From NCBI RefSeq assembly GCF_030269605.1, contig NZ_BSTQ01000006.1, forward strand, positions 249,085 to 313,084: a stretch of 64,000 bases of DNA, in the 5' to 3' direction. Both the position numbers and the translations under genes were made by a program. Below, piece after piece: positions 41,474 to 50,404 of this stretch; position 1 is the first letter of the stretch, and each line of letters begins with the position of its first letter. Origin of the DNA: Lentzea sp. NBRC 105346. GTDB lineage: Bacteria; Actinomycetota; Actinomycetes; Mycobacteriales; Pseudonocardiaceae. The notes below the pieces were generated by a model that did no database searches, had not been told where the DNA came from, and saw nothing but the letters and a program-made list of their open reading frames with translations.

Positions 41474-43960
41474 ATGTTGCGCACGGCCGTGGTGCTCGTG
41501 TTGGCCGCAAGCACTCTGACCGCGCCGGCTCACGCCGACGCGCGCGCGGACTGTCCCTGGGTGGGGTCGTCCGCGCCGATCGAGGAACGGGTTCGCGACG
41601 TACTGGGCGCGATGACGATCGACGAGAAGCTGTCCGTCGTGCACGGCGCGAACGGCGCGAGCCCGTTCGCCGGGGTGATCCCGGCGATCCCGCGCGTGTG
41701 CGTGCCGTCGTTCCTGTTGCACGACGGGCCGAACGGCGTGGGCGGGCTGCTCTCCGGCGTCACCCAGCTGCCCGCACCGGTGGGGGCCGCCGCGACGTGG
41801 AACACCGGGCTCGTCCGGCAGTACGGCGAGGTGGAGGGCGCCGAGCACAAGACGAAGGGCACATCCGTCGCGCTCGCGCCGATGGTCAACATCATCCGTG
41901 ATCCCAGGGCGGGAAGAAACTTCGAGACATACAGTGAAGATCCTTATCTGACGAGCCGGATGGGCGTCGCGAACATCCAGGGCATGCAGAGCAAGGGCGT
42001 GCTGGCACAGGTCAAGCACCTCGCCGCGTACAACCAGGAGACCGACCGGTTCTCGCCGTCCGACAACTCGGTGGTGAGCGAACGGACGTTGCAGGAGATC
42101 TACCTGCCGCAGTTCGAGGCCGCGATCCGCGAGGGCGGGGCCTCGTCCGTGATGTGCTCGTACAACTGGGTCAACGGCGTGAACGCCTGCGAGAACCGCT
42201 ACCTGCTCACCGAGGTGCTGCGCGACCAGTGGAAGTTCGACGGGTTCGTCACGTCGGACTGGGGCGGCACCAAGTCCACCGTGCCGGCGGCGAACAACGG
42301 GCTCGACATGGAGATGCCGACGGGCGACCACTTCGGCACCGCGCTGAAGACCGCGCTGCGCAACGGACAGGTCTCCGGTGCCCGGCTCGACGCCATGGCG
42401 GGCAACGTGTTGCGCCCGCTGTTCCGGTTCGGGCTCTTCGAGAACCCGATCGTGCGCAACCCCGGCGCGCCCGCCGCCCGGCCCGAGCACGCCACGATCG
42501 CCCGGAAGATCGCCGACGAGAGCGCGGTGCTGCTGAAGAACGACGGGAAACTGTTGCCGCTCAACGCACCCCGGTCGATCGCGGTCATCGGTGAGGGCGC
42601 CGAGGCGAACGTCAAGACGACCGGCGGTTTGGGCAACCCGGTGGCGACGCCGCCCGGTGTGGTCAGCCCGTTGCGTGCCATCCAGGACCGGGCCGGCTCC
42701 GACGTCCGGGTCACCTACAGTCCGGGCACCGCTTCCGCCCTGCCCGCCGTGCCCGCGAACCGGTTCAGTGGCCTCACCGGGAAGTTCTTCGCGGGCAAGG
42801 ACCTCTCCGGTCCGGAACTGCTGACCCGGCCGGAACGGACCGTGGACTTCAACTGGGGCACCGGAAAGCCCGCCAACGAGGTGCCCGCGGACAACTGGTC
42901 GGCGTCGTTCGGCGGCAGGCTCACGCCACCGGAGTCGGGCACGTTCACGTTCTCGCTCACGAGCGACGACGGCTCGCGCCTGTACGTCAACGGGAAGCGC
43001 GTGATCGACAACTGGCGCGACCAGGGCGCGCACACCGAGGTGGCCTCGGTCGACCTGACCAAGGGCGAGCCGGTCGACATCCGGGTCGAGTTCTACGAGA
43101 ACGGCGGCGACGCGAGCGTGCGCCTCGGGTGGGGCCTGCCGGGGTCCTCGCCGGTCCAGGAGGCCGTCCGGCTCGCGCGCGAGGCCGAGGTCGCGGTGGT
43201 GTTCGCGGACGTCATCAGCGCCGAGGGCTCGGACCTGAGCAACATGGACCTGCCGCGCGGCCAGAACGAGCTGATCTCGGCCGTGGCCGAGGCGAACCCG
43301 AACACCGTCGTCGTCCTGCAGTCCGGTAGCCCGGTCTCGATGCCGTGGATCGGTTCGGTCAAGTCGGTGCTGGAGGGCTGGTTCCCCGGTCAGTCGATCG
43401 GCCCGGTGTTCGCCGGACTGCTGTACGGCGACACCGTGCCGTCCGGGAAGCTGCCGGTGACGTTCCCCCGCTCACTCGCCGACGCGCCGACCGCTGCCAA
43501 GTCCCGGTTCCCCGGTGAGAACGGCGAGGTGCGCTACGACGAGGAGCTCGGTGTCGGATATCGCTGGTACGACCAGGAGAACATCGAGCCGTTGTTCCCG
43601 TTCGGGCACGGGCTGTCGTACACGACTTTCCAGGTCGACCGGCTGACCGTGTCACGGACCGGGCCGCCGGTGTCGGTGTCCGCGACGGTCACCAACACCG
43701 GTGATCGGGCCGGCTCCGAGGTCGTGCAGGTGTACGTCGGGTTCCCGTCGGCGGCCGGCGAACCGCCGAGGCAGCTCAAGGCGTTCACGAAGGTGCGCCT
43801 GGAACCGGGGCAGTCGAAGCGGGTGACGATGCGGCTCGACGCGCGGGCGTTCTCGATGTGGGACTCCGGATGGAAGGTCGTGCCCGGTGCGCACGAGATC
43901 TCGGTCGGCACCTCTTCGCGCAACCTTCCGCTGCGGTCCTCGGTGACGATCCGGGGGTAG
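41474..43960 (+). CDS. Secreted GH3 beta-glucosidase with PA14 domain
   Basis: 828 residues from ATG 41474 (AAGGAG five bases upstream). Signal peptide 'MLRTAVVLVLAASTLTAPAHA'. The GH3 N-terminal barrel includes 'DGPNGVGG' and the nucleophile Asp in 'GFVTSDWGGTKS' (about residue 262). The GH3 C-terminal domain is interrupted by a PA14 sugar-binding insert (about 420-555, 'GTFTFSLTSDDGSRLYVNGK'). A fibronectin-III-like domain ends the protein. It releases glucose or other sugars from beta-linked oligosaccharides outside the cell. Two LacI-type operator palindromes upstream suggest repression relieved by a sugar. A strong terminator follows. Confidence 0.95.
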   Translation: MLRTAVVLVLAASTLTAPAHADARADCPWVGSSAPIEERVRDVLGAMTIDEKLSVVHGANGASPFAGVIPAIPRVCVPSFLLHDGPNGVGGLLSGVTQLPAPVGAAATWNTGLVRQYGEVEGAEHKTKGTSVALAPMVNIIRDPRAGRNFETYSEDPYLTSRMGVANIQGMQSKGVLAQVKHLAAYNQETDRFSPSDNSVVSERTLQEIYLPQFEAAIREGGASSVMCSYNWVNGVNACENRYLLTEVLRDQWKFDGFVTSDWGGTKSTVPAANNGLDMEMPTGDHFGTALKTALRNGQVSGARLDAMAGNVLRPLFRFGLFENPIVRNPGAPAARPEHATIARKIADESAVLLKNDGKLLPLNAPRSIAVIGEGAEANVKTTGGLGNPVATPPGVVSPLRAIQDRAGSDVRVTYSPGTASALPAVPANRFSGLTGKFFAGKDLSGPELLTRPERTVDFNWGTGKPANEVPADNWSASFGGRLTPPESGTFTFSLTSDDGSRLYVNGKRVIDNWRDQGAHTEVASVDLTKGEPVDIRVEFYENGGDASVRLGWGLPGSSPVQEAVRLAREAEVAVVFADVISAEGSDLSNMDLPRGQNELISAVAEANPNTVVVLQSGSPVSMPWIGSVKSVLEGWFPGQSIGPVFAGLLYGDTVPSGKLPVTFPRSLADAPTAAKSRFPGENGEVRYDEELGVGYRWYDQENIEPLFPFGHGLSYTTFQVDRLTVSRTGPPVSVSATVTNTGDRAGSEVVQVYVGFPSAAGEPPRQLKAFTKVRLEPGQSKRVTMRLDARAFSMWDSGWKVVPGAHEISVGTSSRNLPLRSSVTIRG

Positions 43961-43997
43961 AGCGGCCCCTTGACACGCGAATCCGCTTGACCAGGGC

Positions 43998-44028
43998 GTT
44001 CGCGCCGCGCGAAAGGCGCGGCGCGAAC
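43998..44028. terminator. Terminator shared by convergent genes
   Basis: GTTCGCGCCGCGC (43998-44010) and GCGCGGCGCGAAC (44016-44028) form a perfect 13-bp stem with a GAAAG loop between the GH3 and GAF-ANTAR genes, 37 and 11 bp from their stops. Confidence 0.85.
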
Positions 44029-44039
44029 ACCTCACCGCC

Positions 44040-44795
44040 TCACCCGTCCCGTGTGAGGTTGAGCGTGGTCCACAACTCACTGGCCACTCGACGCGCCTTC
44101 GGATGCGTGATCGAGACGGCGCCGGGATCCCCGACGAACCGGACGAGCTCCGCCGCCAGCTCGCCCGGCAGCAATGCCGACCGGTTGCTGATGTCGTGCA
44201 ACAGAGCCGCGGCGGTCAGCGGATCGGTCCGGCACAGAGCCATGATCACGCCCTGAGCCTGCTGGACATCGGCCCGCGACTGCAGCACCGAGAGCACCCG
44301 CCGGGTCCGCTCAACGGGCCCGGAGAACGCGGAAGCGGCAACGATCGCGGCCGCGACGAGGCGCTCGTGCCGCATGACGACACCGACCACGTCATCATCG
44401 GGCGCCTCGGAAAAGTAGGCCGACACGACGATCTGACTGCCGTTGTCGTGCAGCCCGGGCAACGCGACGGCACCGCGGGTCGAGTGCAGCAACCCCGACG
44501 ACTGCGGAAAGGACGCACAGGCACCGGCCAGACTGAGCCGCGGCCACCGCTGGTCGTGCCACACGTCCTTGCTGACAATCGGCCGATGTCCCTGCGCGGC
44601 GCACAACGTTGGGCCCGAAACGTTGCGCATCTGCAGGTCCTGCAGATCCACGGCCACACCGTGCGCGGCGAACACGACGGGTGCGTGGTGCGGCTGGCGT
44701 GGGCGTAACGCCGCGATGTCGACTCCTCGCAACCCCGGCAGGTCGCGCACGATGGCCTGCACGACCTTGCCGAGGAACTCCTCCAGCGAGAACAC
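44040..44795 (-). CDS. GAF-ANTAR regulatory protein
   Basis: 251 residues from GTG 44795. A GAF-like sensory domain in residues 1-165 is followed by an ANTAR RNA-binding domain (about 170-230: 'VLQSRADVQQAQGVIMALCRTDPLTAAALLHDISNRSALLP', the usual three-helix pattern starting with an Ala-x-Gly-hydrophobic-hydrophobic-Met helix). ANTAR proteins bind paired hexaloop hairpins in nascent mRNA and prevent termination. The gene follows the large LuxR-type regulator by 16 bp and is probably co-transcribed with it. Its RNA targets could not be identified here. Confidence 0.85.
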   Translation of the reverse strand: MFSLEEFLGKVVQAIVRDLPGLRGVDIAALRPRQPHHAPVVFAAHGVAVDLQDLQMRNVSGPTLCAAQGHRPIVSKDVWHDQRWPRLSLAGACASFPQSSGLLHSTRGAVALPGLHDNGSQIVVSAYFSEAPDDDVVGVVMRHERLVAAAIVAASAFSGPVERTRRVLSVLQSRADVQQAQGVIMALCRTDPLTAAALLHDISNRSALLPGELAAELVRFVGDPGAVSITHPKARRVASELWTTLNLTRDG

Positions 44796-44811
44796 GGATC
44801 CTCCAAGGAAT

Positions 44812-47418
44812 TCAGATGAGTCCTCGTTGCCTGGCGACGATCACCGCGTCCCGGCGCTGGTTCACGCCGAGCTTGCGGTAGATGCCGCGCAGGTGGGTTT
44901 TCACGGTGTTGACGGACACGAACATGGCGTCCGCGATCTCCTCGGCCGTGCGCATCGAGGGCAGTTCGACGAGTAGGTCGCGTTCGCGGCTGGTGAGTAC
45001 GTCGACCGAGTCGGCGGCCACGGGTGGGAGCGCCGTCATCGTTGTCGTCGCGAACGGGTCCAACCGGCCGAACCGCCCGGCGCCCGACGCCAGCAGGTCG
45101 CGGATCGGCTTGCCCGCGTTGTGGAACGGGCGGATCGCGTCGATCGGTTCGGCCAGCGCCAGCGCCTTGCTGACCGCCTGGTGCGCCTGCTGGGGACTGC
45201 CCGCGCGGTCGACGAGAGTCGCCTCCAGCAGCCACGCGTCGACCGCCGTGGTGGCGACGACCGGGCGCAGCTCGCCGCTGAGCACCGGCGCGATCGCCTT
45301 GCGCGCCTGGCTCGTGCGGGCGTGGTGGGTGTGCAGGACCGCTTGCAGCAACGCGTGTTCGCCGCACGGGCCGAGCATCGACTCCAGCTGGTCCGCGATG
45401 CCGGCCGCCCACTGTTGTTCGCCCACGCGCAACGCCATCCGTTGCGCGGCGGGGGCCACGTAGGCGACCAACGGTGGCGCGACCTCTATGCCGTCCAGCT
45501 CACGCCACTTGCGCCACAGGTCGGCCGCGACCGCGTGCGGGTCCGCGGTGTGTTCGAACGACACCACCGTGTCCAAAATGGACGCCGACAGCTCGACTGT
45601 CGGGTCACTGCGCCTGGTCAGCGTGGACACCGCCCGCGCGGCCAGCTGCCGGGCCTCCGCGTCGGCCAGCCGCTGGTAGGCGTGCGTGCCGAGCAGTGCG
45701 TAGGCCAGGCCGCATACCGGTTCGGACTCCCATCCCTTCTCCTCCGCGAACGACACCGCCGACTGGGCTCGCGACACCGTGGACGCCACGTCGCCGGACG
45801 CGATCGCCAGCGCGGCGAGATGCACCTGGCACTGCAGCACGGCGTGGTCGTACCCCTCGGTGCGCGCGAGCTCGAACGCGCGCGTCAGGTCGGCTTCGGC
45901 CTGCCGGTGTTCACCACGCCACAACGCCGCGACACCGCGGTTGAGCAACGCGATCCCGTCCAGCTCGGGCTGGCCCGTGCTGCCCGCCGGCGTCCGGCTC
46001 ATGATCTTCAACGGTTCGGCGTGGTTGCCGTCGAACCGCGCCCGGTGCACCAGGACCGTCGCGTGCAACGCGCGCAAGTGGTCCGACCGCAACGGATGCG
46101 CCGACCGGCCCACTTGATCGAGCACCCGGTCGGCCGCCGCGGGGTCACCGGCGTCCAGTGCCGCCAACGCCGCGACCAGCCCGACGACCGGACGGCCGAG
46201 CAGGTGCTGCGGCACCGTGGTGAGCAGCTCGTGCAACCGTTCCCCGCCCTGCAACAGGATCTCGCGCAGCCCGGACTGTTCGATCAGCTCGCCGATCAGC
46301 TCCCCGTCCGACGCGCTGATCGCGTGCTCCAGCGCGGCGATCGGCTCGTCGCGGCCGGCGTACCACCGTGCGGCGGCGAGGTGTAACCGCTCCCGGTCCG
46401 CCGGACGGGTGCGCCGCAGCTCCGCGCTCAGGAACCCGCGCAGCACCGGGTGGTATCGGTACCGCTCGCGGGAGTCCATCTTCGTCACCAGCGAGTTGGT
46501 GCGGTCCAACAGGTCCAGCACCGCGCCGGCGTCCTCGCAGCCGGCGACCGCGCCCGCCAGGTCCGCGGACAGCGAGTCGCACACGCTGGTGGCGACGAGG
46601 AAGTCCCGGACGTGCTCGGGGTGCTGGGACAGCACCTCCTCGACCAAATAGTCCGCCACCCGTTCGTCCTCGCCGTCGAACATCGGCAACGCCGCCGCTG
46701 AACCGCCGTCCTTCAGCGCCATCGCCGCCAGCCGCAGTCCGCCCGTCCAGCCCTCGGTGTCACGCAACAGTCCGGCGACCTCGTCCGGTGTCACGCGCAC
46801 GAGGTGGTTGGCGAACAGTTCCTCGGCCTCCGGTTGGCGGAACGCCAGCTGCTCCGCGCCGACCTCCCGCAACCGTCCTTCGACGCGTAGCCGGGACAGA
46901 TGCAGCGGTGGTGGATACCGAAACGCGAGCACGAGTCTCAGTTGGTCCGGCGTATGGCGCACGAGTAGGTCCAAACTGACCAGCACGTCGCCCTCACGTA
47001 GCTCGTGCGCGTTGTCCAGCACCAGGCACACGGGCGTGGTGACCTGCTCGAACGCGGCGATGATCGCGGACGCGAAACCTGGTTCCCGCAACGGAACCGC
47101 GTCCAGCACGCCACGGTCCGGCCAGGCCTCGCTGAGTACGAGTGCGTCCCGGACGGCGGACCACAGGTGTGGCGGCCGGTTGTCGTGCTCGTCGACCGTC
47201 ACCCACGCGACACGCTTCCCCGACGCTCGCGCCCAGTCCGCCAGCAGCGTTGTCTTGCCTGCTCCGGCGGGTCCGGTGACCACCGTGACCGGTGGCGGTG
47301 AGCTCGTCACACATTCTTCCAATGTGGACAGAAGTCGTTCCCTGCGCACGAGCGGCACGGCCGAGGACGGGACGCGCGACTTCGGAGGCACCGCGGGGGA
47401 CTCGTCATCCCTTGGCAT
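44812..47418 (-). CDS. Large LuxR/MalT-type (LAL) transcriptional activator
   Basis: 868 residues from ATG 47418, chosen for AGGAG upstream; longer in-frame starts would overlap the preceding gene completely. STAND ATPase with Walker A 'GPAGAGKTTLLADWA' and Walker B 'VCLVLDNAHELREGD', a helical winged region, a long TPR-like part (about 430-780), and a C-terminal LuxR helix-turn-helix ('LTSRERDLLVELPSMRTAEEI ... VSVNTVKTHLRGIYRKLGV'). These are ATP-dependent activators with a ligand-binding TPR part, similar to MalT. Its 5' end overlaps the small membrane-protein gene by 14 bp, and the GAF-ANTAR gene follows after 16 bp, so the three form an operon. Confidence 0.92.
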   Translation of the reverse strand: MPRDDESPAVPPKSRVPSSAVPLVRRERLLSTLEECVTSSPPPVTVVTGPAGAGKTTLLADWARASGKRVAWVTVDEHDNRPPHLWSAVRDALVLSEAWPDRGVLDAVPLREPGFASAIIAAFEQVTTPVCLVLDNAHELREGDVLVSLDLLVRHTPDQLRLVLAFRYPPPLHLSRLRVEGRLREVGAEQLAFRQPEAEELFANHLVRVTPDEVAGLLRDTEGWTGGLRLAAMALKDGGSAAALPMFDGEDERVADYLVEEVLSQHPEHVRDFLVATSVCDSLSADLAGAVAGCEDAGAVLDLLDRTNSLVTKMDSRERYRYHPVLRGFLSAELRRTRPADRERLHLAAARWYAGRDEPIAALEHAISASDGELIGELIEQSGLREILLQGGERLHELLTTVPQHLLGRPVVGLVAALAALDAGDPAAADRVLDQVGRSAHPLRSDHLRALHATVLVHRARFDGNHAEPLKIMSRTPAGSTGQPELDGIALLNRGVAALWRGEHRQAEADLTRAFELARTEGYDHAVLQCQVHLAALAIASGDVASTVSRAQSAVSFAEEKGWESEPVCGLAYALLGTHAYQRLADAEARQLAARAVSTLTRRSDPTVELSASILDTVVSFEHTADPHAVAADLWRKWRELDGIEVAPPLVAYVAPAAQRMALRVGEQQWAAGIADQLESMLGPCGEHALLQAVLHTHHARTSQARKAIAPVLSGELRPVVATTAVDAWLLEATLVDRAGSPQQAHQAVSKALALAEPIDAIRPFHNAGKPIRDLLASGAGRFGRLDPFATTTMTALPPVAADSVDVLTSRERDLLVELPSMRTAEEIADAMFVSVNTVKTHLRGIYRKLGVNQRRDAVIVARQRGLI

Positions 47419-47674
47419 ACCTGCACTTCTCCTGTTCCGCCGATCCGGATTCATCTTCAGAGGTGATTCTGTGCTCGCCGGGCTCGAATACGTGTGCCAG
47501 GAATAATCCGGCGCGCACCACCGGTGCCAGCAGTCTCGGCAGGCCGAACGGGAGCAGTGCCGTTCCCACAAACGCAGTGCAGCTGTTGGGTCCGGTCTGC
47601 GTGAGAGCCAGCGCGAACAGCAGCACGACGAGTACGACACGACGTGATCTTTTGCGATCGGGTTGTCGGCTCAT
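47405..47674 (-). CDS. Small membrane protein, first gene of the LAL operon
   Basis: 89 residues from ATG 47674 with a strong GAGGAGGGG ribosome binding site. A basic N-terminus (RQPDRKRSRR) is followed by one or two membrane helices (about 13-30 'VVLVVLLFALALTQTG' and 33-62), and then an acidic, soluble C-terminus with a Cys near the end. No family recognised. Its last 14 bases overlap the LAL gene in another frame, so translation is coupled. It could sense or anchor something for the regulator, but that is inference. Confidence 0.7.
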   Translation of the reverse strand: MSRQPDRKRSRRVVLVVLLFALALTQTGPNSCTAFVGTALLPFGLPRLLAPVVRAGLFLAHVFEPGEHRITSEDESGSAEQEKCRYAKG

Positions 47675-47821
47675 GACAAGCGACCCCTCCTCAAGGCCGC
47701 CCGATCGATCGTCAACACACGTGTGGCGCGCCACTTCGTCCGTGACAGGTGAGTTTGCTGATCGGCATTCACCCCGGTGGTGTGACGACCGCCGGACGGA
47801 CCGGCCGCCAGGCTCTGCGCC

Positions 47822-48694
47822 ATGACCTCTCACCTGGCTGACCTCGCCGAGATCCTGGACACCGGGGAACCCGTCGCGTCCGTCTACATGGGAGCGTCGG
47901 CGGTGCCGTGGAGCGTGCGCTGGATCCGGGTCGCGGACCAGCTGCGCAGCGACGGCGCCGACCCGCCCACGATCCGGGCGCTGCACGACGCGATCGCGGG
48001 CCGCGCCGAGGTAGCGGCGTTCGCCGGCCGTTCCCTGGAACCACGCGTGCTGCCCGTGTCCGGCTTCACGCAGCCCGACCTAGGCCGCTACACCTGGCCG
48101 GCACATGTCCTTCCGGTGCTTGCGTGGTTGCAGGAACGCCCGGCGTGCGTCATCGCCGTCGTCGGGCAAACCGGCGCCGAGCTCTACGCGGTGCCCGCGG
48201 GCGAGCACACCGGTTGTGCGGCGTCCTCGGTGCTGCGGACGTGCGAGGCGGTGCTGGACCGGACGGGCTCGCGCCTGCTGGTCGTGTGCGGCGACCGGCT
48301 CACCGCGCACGCGCTCGCCCGGCGGCTGTCCCCGGTGATCGAGGTGCACCACCTCACCTCGGGCCCACGCTCCCGCGCCCGCCGCGTGGCCGACATCATG
48401 CGGGCGGCCGCCCGCCGGTGGACCGACGACGCGGTGGCCGACTTCAGCGGCCGGTGCCGTGACCGCGGGCTGGGGGTCGAGGGCCCGCGGTCGACGTTGG
48501 ACGCACTCGCCACCGGCCGCGTGCAGGAACTGCTGGTCGTCCACCCCGACCCGACGTGGTGCGCGGACGAGGCCGTGCGCACGGCGTTGCTCGGCGGCAC
48601 CCGGATCCGAGTGCTCCGTCCGGACACGCCGGGCGCGCCGCTGGGCGGCATCGGTGGCCTGTGCCGCTCGACGCTGGGTGTGGTGCGCGCATGA
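47822..48694 (+). CDS. Vms1/Rv2629-like (eRF1-fold) protein
   Basis: 290 residues from ATG 47822. The start 'LADLAEILDTGEPVASVYMGAS ... VRWIRVADQLRSDGAD' and the central domain ('VIAVVGQTGAELYAVPAGEH') match the Rv2629 group of eRF1-like/Vms1-like proteins of actinobacteria, which have an RNase or tRNA-hydrolase-like fold connected with ribosome rescue and hypoxia. The C-terminal third ends in 'LRPDTPGAPLGGIGGLCR', the usual glycine-rich closing loop. Its stop overlaps the next start (ATGA). It is divergent from the LAL operon with a 147-bp intergenic region. Confidence 0.7.
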   Translation: MTSHLADLAEILDTGEPVASVYMGASAVPWSVRWIRVADQLRSDGADPPTIRALHDAIAGRAEVAAFAGRSLEPRVLPVSGFTQPDLGRYTWPAHVLPVLAWLQERPACVIAVVGQTGAELYAVPAGEHTGCAASSVLRTCEAVLDRTGSRLLVVCGDRLTAHALARRLSPVIEVHHLTSGPRSRARRVADIMRAAARRWTDDAVADFSGRCRDRGLGVEGPRSTLDALATGRVQELLVVHPDPTWCADEAVRTALLGGTRIRVLRPDTPGAPLGGIGGLCRSTLGVVRA

Positions 48695-49383
48695 CGACCG
48701 AGGAGCTCCTGCCGTTACGCACCGGCTTCGACACCGCTTGGCCGGGGTACCGCCGCGACCAGGTGCGGTTCTACGTCCGCAACGTCGAGAACGAGCTGCG
48801 CACCCTCATCGCCGACCGCGACGCGGCGCTGACGCGCGCAGACGCACTGGCCGCCCAGCTGGAGGCCGCACGCCGCGAGAACTCCTCGCTTCGCGGCCCG
48901 CTGGACCTGGACCGTGCGACCGCACACGCCCGCCAGATGATCGAACAGGCTCAGGCCGAGGCCGAGGAGATCACCGAACGCGCGCTCGCGCTGGCCGAAC
49001 GCGGCTGGACCGCCACCCGCGAGGCGCAGGAACGGCTGCGCCGCCGGTACGACTGGCTGGTCAACGGGATCGAGGCGCTGCGCCGTGAGGCCCAGTCCGA
49101 GCACACGACGCTGATGCGCAACGCTCACCAGCAGGTCGCCTCGATGACTGAGGACGCGGTGCGGCGGCGGCACGAGCTCGATCACGAGGCCGCTGAGCTG
49201 CGCCGCCAGATCATGTCCGACTTCGACACGGCCATGGTCGCGCGGCGGGCCGAGCAGAAGTCGGCGCTGGACCGGTTGGTGGGGGAGGCGGCGGAACGCG
49301 TGCGGGTGTTGTGCGCGCATCGGGACCGGGTGGCGGCGGGGTTGCTGGCGGTGCGGGATTTCCTGGACGGGGCGGAGGTCTGA
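48691..49383 (+). CDS. DivIVA/Wag31-like coiled-coil protein
   Basis: 230 residues from ATG 48691. The N-terminal motif 'FDTAWPGYRRDQVRFYVRNVENEL' is the DivIVA lipid-binding pattern, followed by an almost continuous coiled coil to the end, rich in Ala, Glu and Arg ('IEQAQAEAEEITERALALAE'). Similar proteins are cytoskeletal or polar scaffolds in actinobacteria. It is translationally coupled to the Vms1-like gene upstream. The 168 bp to the next gene hold a repeated GAGCCCGCGGG element (49389 and 49458) and no clear terminator. Confidence 0.75.
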   Translation: MTTEELLPLRTGFDTAWPGYRRDQVRFYVRNVENELRTLIADRDAALTRADALAAQLEAARRENSSLRGPLDLDRATAHARQMIEQAQAEAEEITERALALAERGWTATREAQERLRRRYDWLVNGIEALRREAQSEHTTLMRNAHQQVASMTEDAVRRRHELDHEAAELRRQIMSDFDTAMVARRAEQKSALDRLVGEAAERVRVLCAHRDRVAAGLLAVRDFLDGAEV

Positions 49384-49551
49384 CACCACGAGCCCGCGGG
49401 CCTGGGTTCCGGCGTTTCGGCGGAGCTGACGGGTTCGCGGCGGAAGTTTGACTCCGCGAGCCCGCGGGGGCGCCCCCCGATTCCAGCCTATCGACTGGGT
49501 CTGACAGTTCTGGCGCGGAATCCGGGGCTGCAGCCGAATCTGTGGACAGGT

Positions 49552-50394
49552 CTAGTTCCGGCCGTCGAGCAGGATGCGGGCGACCTCCGTGTCGGTCGCC
49601 CGCCCCTCGTCATACCCACCCTTACCAGCCAGGTTGTTCATGATGGCCAACGTGTACCGCCGCCCCGGCCCGGCGAACCCGACGGAGTTCATCACCCACC
49701 CGCCGTCCTCCTCGGACCACCCGTTCTTGGCCCCGGCGCCGGACCGCCACACACCCCACTGCTGCTCAGGCCCGACCCCTTGCATCTGCGACAGGATGTA
49801 GTCACGCTCAGGAGCCTTGTCCAGCACGTAGGTCATGAGCCGGTCGAGATCGTTGGGAGTGCACTTCTCGAACCCCCAGTAGGGGAACGTCGACGAGTAC
49901 CCGCGCTGCGCCACCAACGACGTCATGCCATACGCGGGAAAAGCGGCGTTGAACGTCGGCCCGGAGTAGCGCTTCCACAAAGTATCGGCGGCCTTGTCGT
50001 CCGAGCTGTGCAGCATGGCCTGGATCAGCCCGCGGTCCTCGGCGGTCAGCGTGATCTTGCCCGCGGCGTTGCGCTCGAACAGGTTGACGACCATCGCCAG
50101 CTTGATCGTCGACGCGGTCCACACCATGTCGTCGGCGTGCGCGTTGCGCCACACCGCACCCGTCTTCCGGTCGCGCAGCACGATGCCGACGGTGCCGGGC
50201 CGAGTGAGGACGTACTTCTCCACAGCCGCGATCCGGGTCTGCATGTCGCAGTCGAACCCGGTGTCCGGGCAGTTCGGCGTCAGCGACGGCACGGACACCG
50301 ACGAGATCGGGGCAACCGGACCGGATGGGGCGGACGCGGCGTGACCGCAGCCCGCGGTCAGGACGCAAGCGGCAACGATCAAGGCACGACGCAC
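49552..50394 (-). CDS. Lipoprotein serine hydrolase of the class A beta-lactamase type
   Basis: 280 residues from GTG 50394; longer in-frame starts would run into low-complexity sequence. The lipobox LTAGC gives a lipid-anchored mature protein of about 262 residues. Active-site Ser-x-x-Lys 'STIK' (about residue 95) is followed by 'SSDDKAAD' at the place of SDN and by 'KNGW' where class A enzymes have KTG. The altered second and third motifs make a true beta-lactamase unlikely; a carboxypeptidase- or esterase-like enzyme of the same fold is more probable. It follows the toroid protein gene (10 bp gap) on the same strand and may be co-transcribed. Confidence 0.8.
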   Translation of the reverse strand: MRRALIVAACVLTAGCGHAASAPSGPVAPISSVSVPSLTPNCPDTGFDCDMQTRIAAVEKYVLTRPGTVGIVLRDRKTGAVWRNAHADDMVWTASTIKLAMVVNLFERNAAGKITLTAEDRGLIQAMLHSSDDKAADTLWKRYSGPTFNAAFPAYGMTSLVAQRGYSSTFPYWGFEKCTPNDLDRLMTYVLDKAPERDYILSQMQGVGPEQQWGVWRSGAGAKNGWSEEDGGWVMNSVGFAGPGRRYTLAIMNNLAGKGGYDEGRATDTEVARILLDGRN

Positions 50395-50404
50395 GGCCGC
50401 GAGC

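Noticed and set aside
44605-44636. Further AACGTTG-like operator cores
   Set aside because: They lie inside the GAF-ANTAR coding sequence and are not perfect palindromes, so they are probably chance.
49384-49551. Repeated GAGCCCGCGGG element as a regulatory site
   Set aside because: Two copies of a very GC-rich string in a GC-rich intergenic region, without position relative to a promoter; no support.
49552-50394. Beta-lactamase resistance gene
   Set aside because: STIK is present, but the SDN and KTG motifs are replaced by SSDD and KNG, and the omega-loop Glu region was not found; a general serine hydrolase is safer.
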